A DNA stretch of 64,000 bases from Nonomuraea africana (GCF_014873535.1 NZ_JADBEF010000001.1:8370001-8434000), one strand, 5' to 3'; positions 7,622 to 16,025 are shown, counted from the first letter of the stretch. The notes: a model not told the origin generated them from the letters alone. Translations and numbers: made by a program.

Positions 7622-8830
7622 TCAGACGGCTTCGGACAGGAGCTTCTGGAGGCGGCTGACGCCCTCGACCAGGTCGTCGTCGCCCAGCGCGTAGGACAGG
7701 CGGAAGTAGCCGGGAGTGCCGAAAGCCTCACCGGGCACGACGGCGACCTCGGCCTCCTCGAGGATCAGCTCGGCCAGCTCGGCCGAGGTCTGCGGGCGCC
7801 TGCCGCGCAGCTCCTTGCCGAGCAGCGCCTTCACCGACGGGTAGACGTAGAAGGCGCCCTGCGGCTCGGGGCAGACCACGCCGGGGATCTCGTTGAGCAT
7901 CCTGACCATGGTCCTGCGGCGGCGGTCGAACGCCTCGCGCATCCGCGCCACCGCCGACAGGTCGCCGTTCACCGCGGCCAGCGCGGCGACCTGGGCGACG
8001 TTGCAGACGTTGGAGGTGGCGTGCGACTGCAGGTTGGTCGCGGCCTTCACCACGTCGGAGGGGCCGATGAGCCAGCCGACCCGCCAGCCGGTCATGGCGT
8101 AGGTCTTGGCGACCCCGTTCAGGATGACGACCTTGTCGCCGAGCTCGGGCACGGCGGTGGCGATGCTGGTGAACTCGGTCTCGCCGTACACGAGGTGCTC
8201 GTAGATCTCGTCGGTGACCACCCACAGGCCGTGCCCTGCCGCCCAGCGGCCGATCGCCTCGACCTGCTCGCGCGGGTAGACCGCGCCCGTCGGGTTGGAC
8301 GGCGAGACGAACAGCAGCACCTTGGTCCGCTCGGTGCGGGCCGCCTCGAGCTGCTCGACGGAGGCGAGGTAGCCGGTGGTCTCGTCGGTGACGACGTCGA
8401 CCTGCACCCCGCCGGCCAGCTTGATCGCCTCGGGGTAGGTCGTCCAGTAGGGCGCGACCACCAGCACCTCGTCGCCGGGGTCGAGCAGCGTCGCGAACGC
8501 CTGGTAGACCGCCTGCTTGCCGCCGTTGGTCACCAGGACCCGCGAGGCGTCGACCTGGTAGCCGGAGTCGCGCAGGGTCTTGTCGGCGATCGCCTGCTTC
8601 AGCTCGGGCAGGCCGCCCGCCGGCGTGTACTTGTGGAAGCGCGGGTCGTGCGCCGCCTCGACCGCCGCCTCGACGATGTAGCCGGGCGTGGGGAAGTCGG
8701 GCTCGCCCGCGCCGAAGCCGATGACCGGACGGCCTGCGGCCTTCATGGCCTTCGCCTTGGCGTCGACGGCCAGGGTGGCGGACTCGGAGATCGCGGAGAT
8801 GCGTGCGGAGATGCGGCTGGACATATTCAC
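7622..8830 (-). CDS. PLP-dependent class I aminotransferase (aspartate aminotransferase type)
   Basis: 402 aa, fold-type I. Visible marks: GRPVIGFGAGEPDFPTP near the N-terminus, YTPAGGLPELK, VTNGGKQAVYQ, SPSNPTGAVYPREQ, VTDEIYEHLVYG, and the PLP-lysine segment LNGVAKTYAMTGWRVGW; the C-terminal Arg region is GYFRLSYALGDD. This is the 1-gamma aspartate/prephenate aminotransferase type, exchanging amino groups between aspartate and 2-oxoglutarate. The start is either GTG 8830 or ATG 8824 (MSSRISARISAI). It lies upstream of and divergent from tRNA-Trp and secE, as in Streptomyces. Confidence 0.88.
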   Translation of the reverse strand: MNMSSRISARISAISESATLAVDAKAKAMKAAGRPVIGFGAGEPDFPTPGYIVEAAVEAAHDPRFHKYTPAGGLPELKQAIADKTLRDSGYQVDASRVLVTNGGKQAVYQAFATLLDPGDEVLVVAPYWTTYPEAIKLAGGVQVDVVTDETTGYLASVEQLEAARTERTKVLLFVSPSNPTGAVYPREQVEAIGRWAAGHGLWVVTDEIYEHLVYGETEFTSIATAVPELGDKVVILNGVAKTYAMTGWRVGWLIGPSDVVKAATNLQSHATSNVCNVAQVAALAAVNGDLSAVARMREAFDRRRRTMVRMLNEIPGVVCPEPQGAFYVYPSVKALLGKELRGRRPQTSAELAELILEEAEVAVVPGEAFGTPGYFRLSYALGDDDLVEGVSRLQKLLSEAV

Positions 8831-9006
8831 ATGGTGGCACGAGGCGACACGCCCATGCGGGCAACTACCCGGTGACCAGGGCGATCAGGTTCTGGTTCGA
8901 CGTAGCGGTCATTCTTCCGTACACTTTCGCCTGGTCCTGCCGCCGCATGTCGTTGTGGCGATCGGTCCGGGCAGTAAGTCAATCGATGTAGTGTGGTTGA
9001 CGACAT

Positions 9007-9079
9007 AGGGCACTAGCGCAATTGGTAGCGCACCGGTCTCCAAAACCGGCGGTTGGGGGTTCGAGTCCCTCGTGCCCTG
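9007..9079 (+). tRNA. tRNA-Trp (anticodon CCA)
   Basis: 73 nt fold as a standard cloverleaf: acceptor AGGGCAC (9007-9013) pairs with GTGCCCT (9072-9078), discriminator G; the D-stem is GCGC/GCGC; anticodon stem CCGGT/ACCGG encloses CTCCAAA with CCA as anticodon; the T-arm has a five-pair stem and TTCGAGT loop. No CCA tail is encoded. A tRNA-Trp directly before secE-nusG is the usual actinobacterial order. A TAGTGT hexamer at 8989-8994 could be its -10 box; no good -35 was found. Confidence 0.95.
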
Positions 9080-9153
9080 CTGAGTGCGGTCCGCGCAGCA
9101 AGGCGTGCAAGCGCGCCGCGTAAACTGCGTTGGATACGACAGAGGTGAGGACT

Positions 9154-9402
9154 GTGGCGATCGACACGCACAGCGAGACCGCCGGCAAGCCGAGCGGCGA
9201 AAAGAAGTCGAAGCGCACTTCTCCTGCCCTTTTCTATCGGCAGGTCGTCAACGAGCTGCGTAAGGTCATCTGGCCGACGCGCAAGGATCTCATCACCTAC
9301 ACCGCGGTCGTTCTGGTATTCGTTCTGATCATGGTTGCGATCGTGTCGGGGCTTGACGCCCTGTTCACGGAGGGCGTCCTGCGGATCTTCGGCGGCAGCT
9401 GA
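9154..9402 (+). CDS. secE: Preprotein translocase subunit SecE
   Basis: 82-aa subunit of the SecYEG channel that clamps SecY. A charged Lys/Ser-rich N-terminus is followed by the family signature FYRQVVNELRKVIWPTRKDL and one C-terminal membrane helix (TYTAVVLVFVLIMVAIV). This single-span form is usual outside Gammaproteobacteria. GTG 9154 is chosen because GAGGTGAGG lies just upstream; an in-frame ATG at 9130 lacks such a site. It is co-oriented with nusG 64 nt downstream. Confidence 0.93.
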   Translation: MAIDTHSETAGKPSGEKKSKRTSPALFYRQVVNELRKVIWPTRKDLITYTAVVLVFVLIMVAIVSGLDALFTEGVLRIFGGS

Positions 9403-9466
9403 GCCACGCCGGCCGGGTGACGCCCGACGGGCCACCATTCGATTCGACGAAAGAGGAAAAGTCACC

Positions 9467-10234
9467 GTGTCCGAGACTTCAGACACCCCTCGCGAGGAGT
9501 GGGACGACGACGTCGCCGCTGAGGAGTCCATCGACGAGGTCGAGGAGACCGACGTCGAGGAAGCCGAAGACGCCGACGACGTCGAGGAGTCCGACGAGGC
9601 TCCGGTGGCCGTCGTCGAGGAGGAAGAGGACGAGGTCGAGGCCATCGACCCCGTCGAGGAGTTCAAGCGCTCCCTGCGCGGCCAGCTCGGCGAGTGGTAC
9701 GTCATCCACTCCTACGCCGGCTACGAGAACCGCGTGAAGTCCAACATCGAGAGCCGTAACGTGTCGCTCAACATGGAGGACTACATCTTCCAGGTCGAGG
9801 TGCCCACGCACACCGTCCAGGAGTTCAAGAGCGGCAAGAAGGTTCCGGTCAAGGAGCGCGTGCTGCCCGGCTACGTGCTGGTGCGCATGGACCTCACAGA
9901 CGAGTCCTGGGCCGCCGTGCGCAACACGCCCGGCGTGACCGGTTTCGTCGGCCTCTCCAACAAGCCGAGCCCGCTCAGCATCGACGAGGTCGCCAAGCTG
10001 CTGGCGCCCGAGCCGACCGAGGAAGCCAAGAAGGCCACCGCCAAGGCGGCCACGGGCCCCACGGTCGAGTTCGAGATCGGCGAGTCGGTCACCGTCATGG
10101 ACGGCCCGTTCGCCACGCTGCCCGCCTCGGTCAGCGAGATCAGCCCCGAGTCGCAGAAGCTCAAGGTGCTGGTGTCGATCTTCGGTCGCGAGACCCCGGT
10201 CGAGCTGTCGTTCAACCAGGTCTCGAAGATCTGA
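9467..10234 (+). CDS. nusG: Transcription termination/antitermination protein NusG
   Basis: 255 aa. It contacts the RNA polymerase clamp through the N-terminal NGN domain (GEWYVIHSYAGYENRVKSN ... VPVKERVLPGYVLVRMDL ... NTPGVTGFVG) and Rho or S10 through the C-terminal KOW domain (GESVTVMDGPFATLPASV ... IFGRETPVELSFNQV). Residues ~5-65 are an unusually acidic low-complexity extension (runs of DE, VEE), making the protein about 75 aa longer than E. coli NusG; such extensions are known in actinomycetes. GTG 9467 follows AAGAGGA. Confidence 0.95.
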   Translation: MSETSDTPREEWDDDVAAEESIDEVEETDVEEAEDADDVEESDEAPVAVVEEEEDEVEAIDPVEEFKRSLRGQLGEWYVIHSYAGYENRVKSNIESRNVSLNMEDYIFQVEVPTHTVQEFKSGKKVPVKERVLPGYVLVRMDLTDESWAAVRNTPGVTGFVGLSNKPSPLSIDEVAKLLAPEPTEEAKKATAKAATGPTVEFEIGESVTVMDGPFATLPASVSEISPESQKLKVLVSIFGRETPVELSFNQVSKI

Positions 10235-10322
10235 CAGGCTCGCATACACTCGATGAGGAACGTGTGACTCCGCGCGTGCCCTAGCCGCCGGAGCCCCTCG
10301 CGCGTTTCTGTCGTCAAGACGT

Positions 10323-10385
10323 TCGGCAGGCCGTCCCTCGCGAAGGACGGCCTTCCGACATGTCCGCCCGCACCCGCGGGTGGAC
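10323..10385 (+). promoter_or_regulatory. Structured leader of rplK-rplA
   Basis: Two hairpins sit 32-94 nt before rplK. The first pairs 10329-10336 with 10345-10352, extended by TCGG/CCGA at 10323-10326 and 10355-10358. The second pairs 10362-10371 with 10376-10385 through a 4-nt loop. L1 is known to repress its own operon in other bacteria by binding a leader hairpin, so this is a candidate site, but I did not identify the canonical L1 target. A TACACT at 10245-10250 could be a -10 box. Confidence 0.45.
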
Positions 10386-10416
10386 GGCACCGCAATCAGG
10401 ACCCGGAGAAGGACAC

Positions 10417-10848
10417 ATGCCTCCGAAGAAGAAGATCGCGGCACTGGTCAAGGTCCAGCTTCCCGCTGGCCAGGCCACGCCCGCCCCGCCGGTCGGTACC
10501 GCCCTCGGTCCGCACGGCGTCAACATCATGGACTTCGTGAAGCAGTACAACGCTGCCACCGAGGCCCAGCGGGGCAACATCATCCCCGTCGAGATCACCA
10601 TTTTCGAGGACCGCAGCTTCACCTTCATCACGAAGACGCCTCCGGCGCCTGAGCTGATCAAGAAGGCGCTCGGTCTCGACAAGGGCTCTGCGGTTCCCCA
10701 CAAGGACAAGGTCGGCAAGCTGAGCCGCGAGCAGCTGCGCAGCATCGCCGAGACGAAGATGCCCGACCTCAACGCCAACGACGTCGAGGCCGCCGAGAAG
10801 ATCATCGCCGGCACCGCCCGGTCGATGGGCATCACCGTCGCCGAGTAA
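10417..10848 (+). CDS. rplK: 50S ribosomal protein L11
   Basis: 143 aa, the expected length. The N-terminal domain (KVQLPAGQATPAPPVGTALGPHGVNI) is the thiostrepton/stringent-factor contact region; the C-terminal rRNA-binding domain includes FTFITKTPPAP and SMGITV. L11 forms the stalk base of the GTPase centre and is needed for RelA activation. The frame is open upstream, but ATG 10417 follows GGAGAAGG and matches the conserved start MPPKKK. rplA follows 71 nt later. Confidence 0.96.
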   Translation: MPPKKKIAALVKVQLPAGQATPAPPVGTALGPHGVNIMDFVKQYNAATEAQRGNIIPVEITIFEDRSFTFITKTPPAPELIKKALGLDKGSAVPHKDKVGKLSREQLRSIAETKMPDLNANDVEAAEKIIAGTARSMGITVAE

Positions 10849-10919
10849 GACCTTTCCGTTCGTCCCGTGGGAGGGCCACGCGCTGGCCCGAGACCACAGA
10901 CTCCACCGAGGAGACAGAA

Positions 10920-11639
10920 GTGAAGCGCAGCAAGGCGCACAAGAACGCGTCGGCGCAGGTCGACCGCGACAAGCTCTACACCCCCGCCGAGGCCGCGAAG
11001 CTGGCCAAGGCGACCTCCACCACCAAGTTCGACGCCACCGTCGAGGTGGCGCTGCGGCTGGGTGTCGACCCTCGCAAGGCCGACCAGATCGTGCGCGGCA
11101 CGGTCAACCTCCCGCACGGCACCGGTAAGACCGCCCGGGTCCTGGTCTTCGCGACCGGTGACCGTGCCGAGGCTGCCCGCGAGGCCGGCGCCGACATCAT
11201 CGGCGCCGACGAGCTCATCGACGACATCGCCAAGGGCAACAGGCTCAACGAGTTCGACGCCGTCGTCGCCACCCCCGACCTGATGGGCAAGGTCGGCCGC
11301 CTGGGCCGTGTCCTCGGCCCGCGTGGTCTCATGCCGAACCCGAAGACCGGCACCGTGACCCCGGACGTGGCCAAGGCCGTGACGGAGATCAAGGGCGGCA
11401 AGATCGAGTTCCGCACCGACCGTCAGGCGAACCTGCACTTCATCATCGGCAAGACGTCGTTCGGTGAGCGCCAGCTCATCGAGAACTACGCCGCGGCCCT
11501 TGACGAGGTGCTGCGTCTCAAGCCGTCCGCGGCCAAGGGGCGTTACGTCAAGAAGGTCACCTTCTCCACCACGATGGGTCCGGGTGTCCCGGTCGACCCC
11601 AACGTGACTCGCGCGATGACCGCCGAGCTCGAGGGCTGA
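10920..11639 (+). CDS. rplA: 50S ribosomal protein L1
   Basis: 239 aa, starting at GTG 10920 behind GAGGAGACA. L1 forms the mobile stalk at the E site and can act as a translational repressor of its own operon. Signatures: KFDATVEVALRLGVDPRKADQ, RGTVNLPHGTGK, LGPRGLMPNPKTGTV, KGGKIEFRTDRQANLHFIIGK. Last gene of the nusG-linked transcription unit; a strong terminator follows. Confidence 0.96.
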   Translation: MKRSKAHKNASAQVDRDKLYTPAEAAKLAKATSTTKFDATVEVALRLGVDPRKADQIVRGTVNLPHGTGKTARVLVFATGDRAEAAREAGADIIGADELIDDIAKGNRLNEFDAVVATPDLMGKVGRLGRVLGPRGLMPNPKTGTVTPDVAKAVTEIKGGKIEFRTDRQANLHFIIGKTSFGERQLIENYAAALDEVLRLKPSAAKGRYVKKVTFSTTMGPGVPVDPNVTRAMTAELEG

Positions 11640-11650
11640 TCCCGCTCTTC

Positions 11651-11690
11651 CGAAAGACCCCCGCAGGGCTTCCTGCGGGGGTCTTTCGCT
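11651..11690 (+). terminator. Rho-independent terminator after rplA
   Basis: A perfect 17-bp stem, CGAAAGACCCCCGCAGG with its complement, closes on a GCTT loop (11651-11688). The symmetric AAAG/CTTT ends make it potentially bidirectional. It begins 12 nt after the rplA stop. Confidence 0.9.
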
Positions 11691-11793
11691 GTCATATGGG
11701 ATTAAAGACATATACAGGGAGGAAGTGGACTCAGGGTTATCTCGGGGTCATCCCTGTGCGCCGGGAAGGCTTCGGCGACGTAGTGTCGGAATC

Positions 11794-12633
11794 ATGCTGA
11801 AGCGCAGGATTACTCTCGCCGCCGTCGCGACGGGCGCCGCCGCCCTGGTCGCGGTCGCCGGTTGTGGATCGACAGGAGCGACCGCGTCCGGGGCGGTGCC
11901 CATCCAGGTGAACCTGGCCGCCGCCGAGGTCCTGGAGCAGGCCGCGCAGAAGACACAGGAGGTCACGAGCTACACCGTGGACGCCGTCGTGGACGTGACG
12001 GACCCGCAGGAGGGCTCGGGCAAGGTCCAGGGGCGGATGATCTACCAGAGCAAGCCCCAGCTCGCCGCCGACCTGACCCTCGACAGCGCCAACTTCGGCG
12101 GGAAGAGCCTGCCGGGCGGGGCGCGGGCCGTACTGCAGGGCGACCACGTCTACCTGCGTGTCGAGGCGCTGAACCAGATGCTCGGCGCCACCAAGCCGTG
12201 GATCAAGGTGTCGCTGAACGAGGCGGCCGGCGGTGACGCGAGCAGGTACCTCGAGCAGGTCCAGCAGTTCGACCTGGCGAACGTCACCAAGCTGGTCACC
12301 GCCTCCCAGAACGTCAAGCAGGTCGGCACCGAGGCCGTGGGCGGCGTCGACACCACCCACTACAGCGGCACGTTCCCGGTGGACGCGGCCGTGCAGCAAC
12401 TGCCCGCCGACAAGCAGGAGCAGGCCAAGAAGCACATGGCCGAGCTCAAGGACGTCACGTTCGACATCTGGGTCGGCGCGGACGGCCTGCCGCGCAAGCT
12501 GGCGATGACCGGCGCGGAGAAGGGCGCCACGTTCAACGCCAACCTGTTCTTCAAGGGCTTCAACGAGCCGGTCTCCATCGTCGCGCCGCCCGCCGAGCAG
12601 GTGGGCGACCTGCCCAAGCACGGCGGAAACTGA
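11794..12633 (+). CDS. LppX/LprAFG-like lipoprotein
   Basis: 279 aa secreted lipoprotein. A basic N-terminus (MLKRR), hydrophobic stretch and lipobox VAGC place the lipidated Cys near residue 24. The mature part has SYTVDAVVDVTDP, KVQGRMIYQSKPQLAADL, HVYLRVEALNQML, VGGVDTTHYSGTF and LPRKLAMTG, the layout of the mycobacterial LppX_LprAFG family whose beta-sheet pocket carries acyl lipids between membrane and cell surface. The cargo here is unknown. ATG 11794 is chosen because it opens the signal peptide. Single gene between two terminators, unrelated in function to the flanking ribosomal genes. Confidence 0.8.
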   Translation: MLKRRITLAAVATGAAALVAVAGCGSTGATASGAVPIQVNLAAAEVLEQAAQKTQEVTSYTVDAVVDVTDPQEGSGKVQGRMIYQSKPQLAADLTLDSANFGGKSLPGGARAVLQGDHVYLRVEALNQMLGATKPWIKVSLNEAAGGDASRYLEQVQQFDLANVTKLVTASQNVKQVGTEAVGGVDTTHYSGTFPVDAAVQQLPADKQEQAKKHMAELKDVTFDIWVGADGLPRKLAMTGAEKGATFNANLFFKGFNEPVSIVAPPAEQVGDLPKHGGN

Positions 12634-12641
12634 CTCCAGCG

Positions 12642-12680
12642 GGGGGCGATTTGGCATCTTGACGAATCGCCCCCTATTCT
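12642..12680 (+). terminator. Terminator of the lipoprotein gene
   Basis: GGGGGCGATT (12642-12651) pairs perfectly with 12665-12674 across a 13-nt loop and is followed by TATTCT. It overlaps the proposed rplJ promoter. Confidence 0.65.
12651..12680 (+). promoter_or_regulatory. Putative promoter of rplJ-rplL
   Basis: TTGGCA (12651-12656), an 18-bp spacer and TATTCT (12675-12680) fit a primary sigma factor promoter. The predicted start near 12687 coincides with the first bases of the L10-type leader, which supports it. Confidence 0.5.
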
Positions 12681-12689
12681 GGTGCTTGC

Positions 12690-12835
12690 CAAAGACCGCC
12701 GGTCGTTGCTGGGTGCCTCAAGGCCCGGTGACCGAAGGATCCACATCGTGGACGGCCCGCGTAGGTGAGATGCGAAGTTCTTCCGTGTGGATTCCACATG
12801 GGTGAGCCCCGTGCGCCTGCGCCGGGGCTTGTTTC
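12690..12835 (+). ncRNA. Ribosomal protein L10 leader
   Basis: The segment starting CAAAGACCGCCGG and containing GTGACCGAAGGATC and GGCCCGCGTAGGTGA matches, from memory, the leader preceding rplJ in Streptomyces and related genera (Rfam L10_leader type), which the L10(L12)4 complex binds to repress translation or elongation. It ends in a stem of AGCCCCG/CGGGGCT (12805-12811 with 12823-12829) followed by TTGTTT, which may act as an attenuator. rplJ starts about 45 nt later. Confidence 0.75.
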
Positions 12836-12878
12836 ATGTTCAGAGACCTTCGCCGGCGGCACATCTGGAAGGAGGCCC

Positions 12879-13403
12879 ATGGCGAGGGCGGATAAGGCGA
12901 CAGCGGTTGCCGAGCTCAAGAGCGAGTTCGAGGGCAGCAGCGCCGCCGTTCTGACCGAGTACCGCGGTCTCACCGTCGCGCAGCTCAAGCAGCTGCGTAT
13001 TGCGCTCGGTGGGAACGCGAAGTTCGCCGTGGCGAAGAACACCCTGACCAAGATCGCGGCCACCGAGGCCGGCGTGACTGGTCTCGACGACCTGCTGGTC
13101 GGCCCGACCGCCGTTGCCTTCGTCACGGGCGACGTCGTCGAGGCCGCGAAGGGTCTGCGTGACTTCGCCAAGGCCAATCCCCTTCTGGTGATCAAGGGCG
13201 GCTTCATGGAGGGCAAGGCCCTCGACGCCGCTGAGATCACCAAGCTCGCTGACCTCGAGTCCCGTGAGGTTCTCCTCGCGAAGCTGGCCGGTGCGATGAA
13301 GGCGAAGCAGTCCGCTGCTGCCGCCGTGTTCGCCGCGCTGCCCACCAACATGGCTCAGCTGGCCGAAGCCCTTCGCGCCAAGCGCGAAGAGGCTGGCGAG
13401 TAA
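12879..13403 (+). CDS. rplJ: 50S ribosomal protein L10
   Basis: 174 aa. L10 anchors the L7/L12 dimers to 23S rRNA at the stalk base. The N-terminal rRNA-binding domain shows AAVLTEYRGLTVAQLKQLR, FAVAKNTLTKIA and LLVIKGGFMEGK; the C-terminal helix that binds L12 is LAEALRAKREEAGE. ATG 12879 sits behind GGAAGGAGG, and the frame open upstream runs through the RNA leader, not protein. rplL follows 71 nt downstream. Confidence 0.96.
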   Translation: MARADKATAVAELKSEFEGSSAAVLTEYRGLTVAQLKQLRIALGGNAKFAVAKNTLTKIAATEAGVTGLDDLLVGPTAVAFVTGDVVEAAKGLRDFAKANPLLVIKGGFMEGKALDAAEITKLADLESREVLLAKLAGAMKAKQSAAAAVFAALPTNMAQLAEALRAKREEAGE

Positions 13404-13474
13404 GACCGGGGATTGCCGCAACTTCACCGCGGTCCCGTTTCACCACTTAGCAAGATCCATACGGAGGAAACATC

Positions 13475-13864
13475 ATGGCGAAGCTCAGCACCGACGAGCT
13501 GCTCGACGCGTTCAAGGAGATGACCCTCCTCGAGCTGTCCGAGTTCGTGAAGCTCTTCGAGGACACCTTCGACGTCAAGGCTGCCGCCCCGGTCGCCGTT
13601 GCCGCCGCCGGCCCGGTCGGCGCCGCTCCGGCTGAAGAGGCTGCGGAGCAGGACGAGTTCGACGTCATCCTCGAGGCCGCCGGCGACAAGAAGATCCAGG
13701 TCATCAAGGAGATCCGCGCGCTGACCTCCCTCGGCCTGAAGGAGGCCAAGGACCTGGTCGACGGCGCTCCGAAGCCTGTCTTCGACGCCAAGGTCAACAA
13801 GGAGCAGGCGGAGAAGGCCAAGGCTGCCCTCGAGGGCGCCGGCGCCACCGTCACCGTCAAGTAA
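13475..13864 (+). CDS. rplL: 50S ribosomal protein L7/L12
   Basis: 129 aa. The N-terminal dimerisation domain (STDELLDAFKEMTLLELSEFVKLFE) is joined by an Ala/Val/Pro-rich hinge (residues ~40-60) to the C-terminal domain that recruits translational GTPases (FDVILEAAGDKKIQVIKEIR, TSLGLKEAKDLVDGAPK). Start ATG 13475 with GGAGGAAAC upstream. A terminator follows. Confidence 0.97.
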   Translation: MAKLSTDELLDAFKEMTLLELSEFVKLFEDTFDVKAAAPVAVAAAGPVGAAPAEEAAEQDEFDVILEAAGDKKIQVIKEIRALTSLGLKEAKDLVDGAPKPVFDAKVNKEQAEKAKAALEGAGATVTVK

Positions 13865-13882
13865 GACGGCGCGTCTCTTCTG

Positions 13883-13930
13883 AAAAGAGCGGAACACCAC
13901 CCTGGTGCCGGGTGGGTTCCGCTCTTTTTC
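13883..13930 (+). terminator. Rho-independent terminator after rplL
   Basis: AAAAGAGCGGAAC (13883-13895) pairs with GTTCCGCTCTTTT (13916-13928), enclosing a smaller CACC/GGTG hairpin; the stem runs into a T-run. It starts 18 nt after the rplL stop. Confidence 0.9.
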
Positions 13931-14127
13931 GCGTCCGCCCGCAGGACAAAGATCAGAGTGCCCCTGGAGCGTCAGCGTCGGTATGGCCCTGAGCTCCCGC
14001 ACATAACCGGCCAGTAACAATCCCGGAGGACTATTGGAATGGAGTCCAATTCGCGGGAAGCTCCCTACGACGATCGTGCGTAGATACAGTGTTCGTCTCG
14101 TTACCACCGGCGACTGGAAGGTGACCA

Positions 14128-15129
14128 GTGGGCGTCGAGGTCGTGGTCGATGGGCTGACGAAGTCGTTCGGCAGGCAGGTCATCTGGGAGGACGTCTCGC
14201 TGACGCTCCCCGCCGGCGAGATCTCGGTGCTGCTCGGCCCCTCCGGCACCGGCAAGTCCGTCTTCCTCAAGACCCTCGTCGGCCTGCTGCGGCCCGAGCG
14301 CGGTCACATCTGGATCGACGGCTACGACCTGGCCAACTGCAGCGAGAACAAGCTCTACGAGCTGCGCAGGCTGTTCGGCGTGCTCTTCCAGGACGGCGCG
14401 CTGTTCGGCTCGCTCAGCCTCTACGACAACATCGCCTTCCCGCTGCGCGAGCACACCAAGAAGAGCGAGACGCAGATCCGCCAGATCGTCATGGAGAAGA
14501 TGGAGCTGGTCGGCCTGCTCGGCGCCGAGAGCAAGCTGCCGGGCGAGATCTCGGGCGGCATGCGCAAGCGCGCGGGCCTGGCCAGGGCGCTCGTGCTCGA
14601 TCCCGAGATCATCCTGTTCGACGAGCCCGACTCCGGCCTCGACCCGGTCCGCACCTCCTACCTCAACCAGCTGATCGTCGACCTCAACGCCGAGATCGAG
14701 GCGACCTTCCTCATCGTCACCCACGACATCAACACCGCCCGCACGGTGCCCGACGACATCGGGCTGCTGTTCAGGCGCGAGCTGGTGATGTTCGGCCCCC
14801 GCGAGATGCTGCTGTCCAGCGACGAGCCGGTGGTCAGGCAGTTCCTCAACGCCCGCAGGCACGGCCCGATCGGCATGTCGGAGGAGAAGGACGTCTCCGA
14901 GCTGGAGGCCGAGGCGCAGCTGGGCCACGACCCCGGCGCACTGCCGCCCATCCCGCCGCAGCTGATGCCCAGCGGCAACGTGATCCGCCGCACGCAGAAG
15001 GCGCCGGGCTCGTGGCTGGCCGCCAACGGGGTGATCCCGCCGCAGGGCTCCTTCGTCGACGAGCGCGGCCGCAACTGGCTGGAGGAGTACCCCCGGCTGG
15101 TCAACGCGCACATGAACGGCGTGCACTGA
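14128..15129 (+). CDS. ABC transporter ATP-binding protein, MceG/Mkl type
   Basis: 333 aa. The ATPase core has Walker A GPSGTGKS, Q-loop GVLFQDGALFGSLSLYDN, signature EISGGMRKRAGLARAL, Walker B EIILFDEPDSGLDP and the switch His in LIVTHD. ISGGMRKR and FQ(D/S)GALF are typical of the MlaF/MceG subclass energising lipid-importing Mce or Mla systems through YrbE permeases. Residues ~255-333 form a C-terminal extension with Pro-rich linkers, as in mycobacterial Mkl. GTG 14128 follows GGAAGGTGACC. Its neighbours are remains of the matching permease and Mce genes, so its product may now serve another mce locus. Confidence 0.87.
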   Translation: MGVEVVVDGLTKSFGRQVIWEDVSLTLPAGEISVLLGPSGTGKSVFLKTLVGLLRPERGHIWIDGYDLANCSENKLYELRRLFGVLFQDGALFGSLSLYDNIAFPLREHTKKSETQIRQIVMEKMELVGLLGAESKLPGEISGGMRKRAGLARALVLDPEIILFDEPDSGLDPVRTSYLNQLIVDLNAEIEATFLIVTHDINTARTVPDDIGLLFRRELVMFGPREMLLSSDEPVVRQFLNARRHGPIGMSEEKDVSELEAEAQLGHDPGALPPIPPQLMPSGNVIRRTQKAPGSWLAANGVIPPQGSFVDERGRNWLEEYPRLVNAHMNGVH

Positions 15130-15132
15130 CCC

Positions 15133-15911
15133 ATGTCCACCTGCCGAGCGCCCTGGTCGCAGCCCTGGAGCGACTACTCTCCGCGTTCGCGTGCGCACGG
15201 TGATGGGTCGGGTTCGTGGCGCACGCAGGTGACACCGCCAGGGCGGCGCTCAGGCGGCCGTTCCACCGGCGGGAGTTCCTGCAGCAGGCGTGGTTCATCG
15301 TCAGCGTGAGCGAACTGCCGACCGCGCTGGTCGCGATCCCGTTCGGCGCGGTGCCGGCGCTGCAGTCCGGCAACCTCATCCGCCAGTTCGGCGCCCAGTC
15401 CTTCACCGGTGGGACGGCCGTGCTCGCCCTCGTGCGCGAAGCGAGTTCGGTCGTGATCGCGGGCGCGGCCGGCAGCGCGCTCTGCGCCGACCTCGGCGCG
15501 CGCGTGATCCGCGAGGAGATCGACGCGATGCGGGTGTTGGGCATCGACCCGCTGCACCGGCTCGTGGTCCCCCGCGTCGCGGCGTGCGCGCTGGTGACGC
15601 CGCTGCTCAACGGCCTCGTCAGGGTGGTCGGGCTGGTGGCGGGCCACTCCTTCAGCGTGCTCGCCCAGGGCGGCTCGCCCGGCGCCTACCTGCAGTCGTT
15701 CAGCGCGCTGGCGCGCCTGTCGGCCCCGTGGACGGCCGAGGGCAAGGCGCTGGTCTTCTCGGGGTGTACAGCCGGGCTCATCGCCTCCTACAAGGGCCTC
15801 AGCGCCGCGGGGAGGCCCAAGGGCGTGGGCGACGCGGTCAACCAGACGGTGGTGTTCTCGGCGATGGCCCTCTTCGCCGAGAACTTCCTCATCAGCGCGG
15901 CGGCGGCGTGA
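15133..15911 (+). pseudogene. YrbEA/MlaE-type permease, degraded
   Basis: The intact family member should be about 260 aa starting MSTLPSALV. ATG TCC ACC at 15133 is out of frame with LPSALVAALERLLSAF (frame from 15141), which meets TGA at 15201; a piece VRTVMGRVRG is readable in a third frame from 15191; the main block resumes from 15216: GDTARAALRRPFHRREFLQQAWF, ALVAIPFGAVPALQSG, LGARVIREEIDAMRVLGIDP, GVGDAVNQTVV. The hallmark REASPIVTALLIAG motif is shortened to REASSVVIAG, an apparent four-residue loss in a membrane core. The 231-aa frame from GTG 15216 could still be translated, but I judge it non-functional. Confidence 0.72.
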
Positions 15912-16025
15912 ACAGGCTGGGCGAGTTCGCCTACGGGCGCTGAAGGCGCTGCCCGTGGCCCTCCGCTACCGCGCGGAGGTGCGGCGGCTGCTGGGCGAGT
16001 CGCGTGCCGTCCGCGGGGTTGCAAC
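15908..16025 (+). pseudogene. YrbEB permease, N-terminal fragment
   Basis: GTG 15908 overlaps the previous stop codon, as in intact yrbEAB pairs, and reads MNRLGEFAYGR then stop. One frame over, the text continues LRALKALPVALRYRAEVRRLLGES, which resembles the cytoplasmic N-terminus of YrbEB permeases. The membrane domain of about 220 residues is absent; what follows resembles a different protein. A frameshift plus large deletion. Confidence 0.6.

Noticed and set aside
14033..14050. ATTGGA/TCCAAT inverted repeat upstream of mceG as an operator
   Set aside because: Arms are only six bases and no promoter elements flank it convincingly, so it is not listed as a feature.
15216..15911. Treating the 231-aa permease frame as a normal gene
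   Set aside because: The first ~30 family residues lie upstream in other frames and the conserved core is shortened, so I call it a pseudogene; still, translation from GTG 15216 cannot be excluded.
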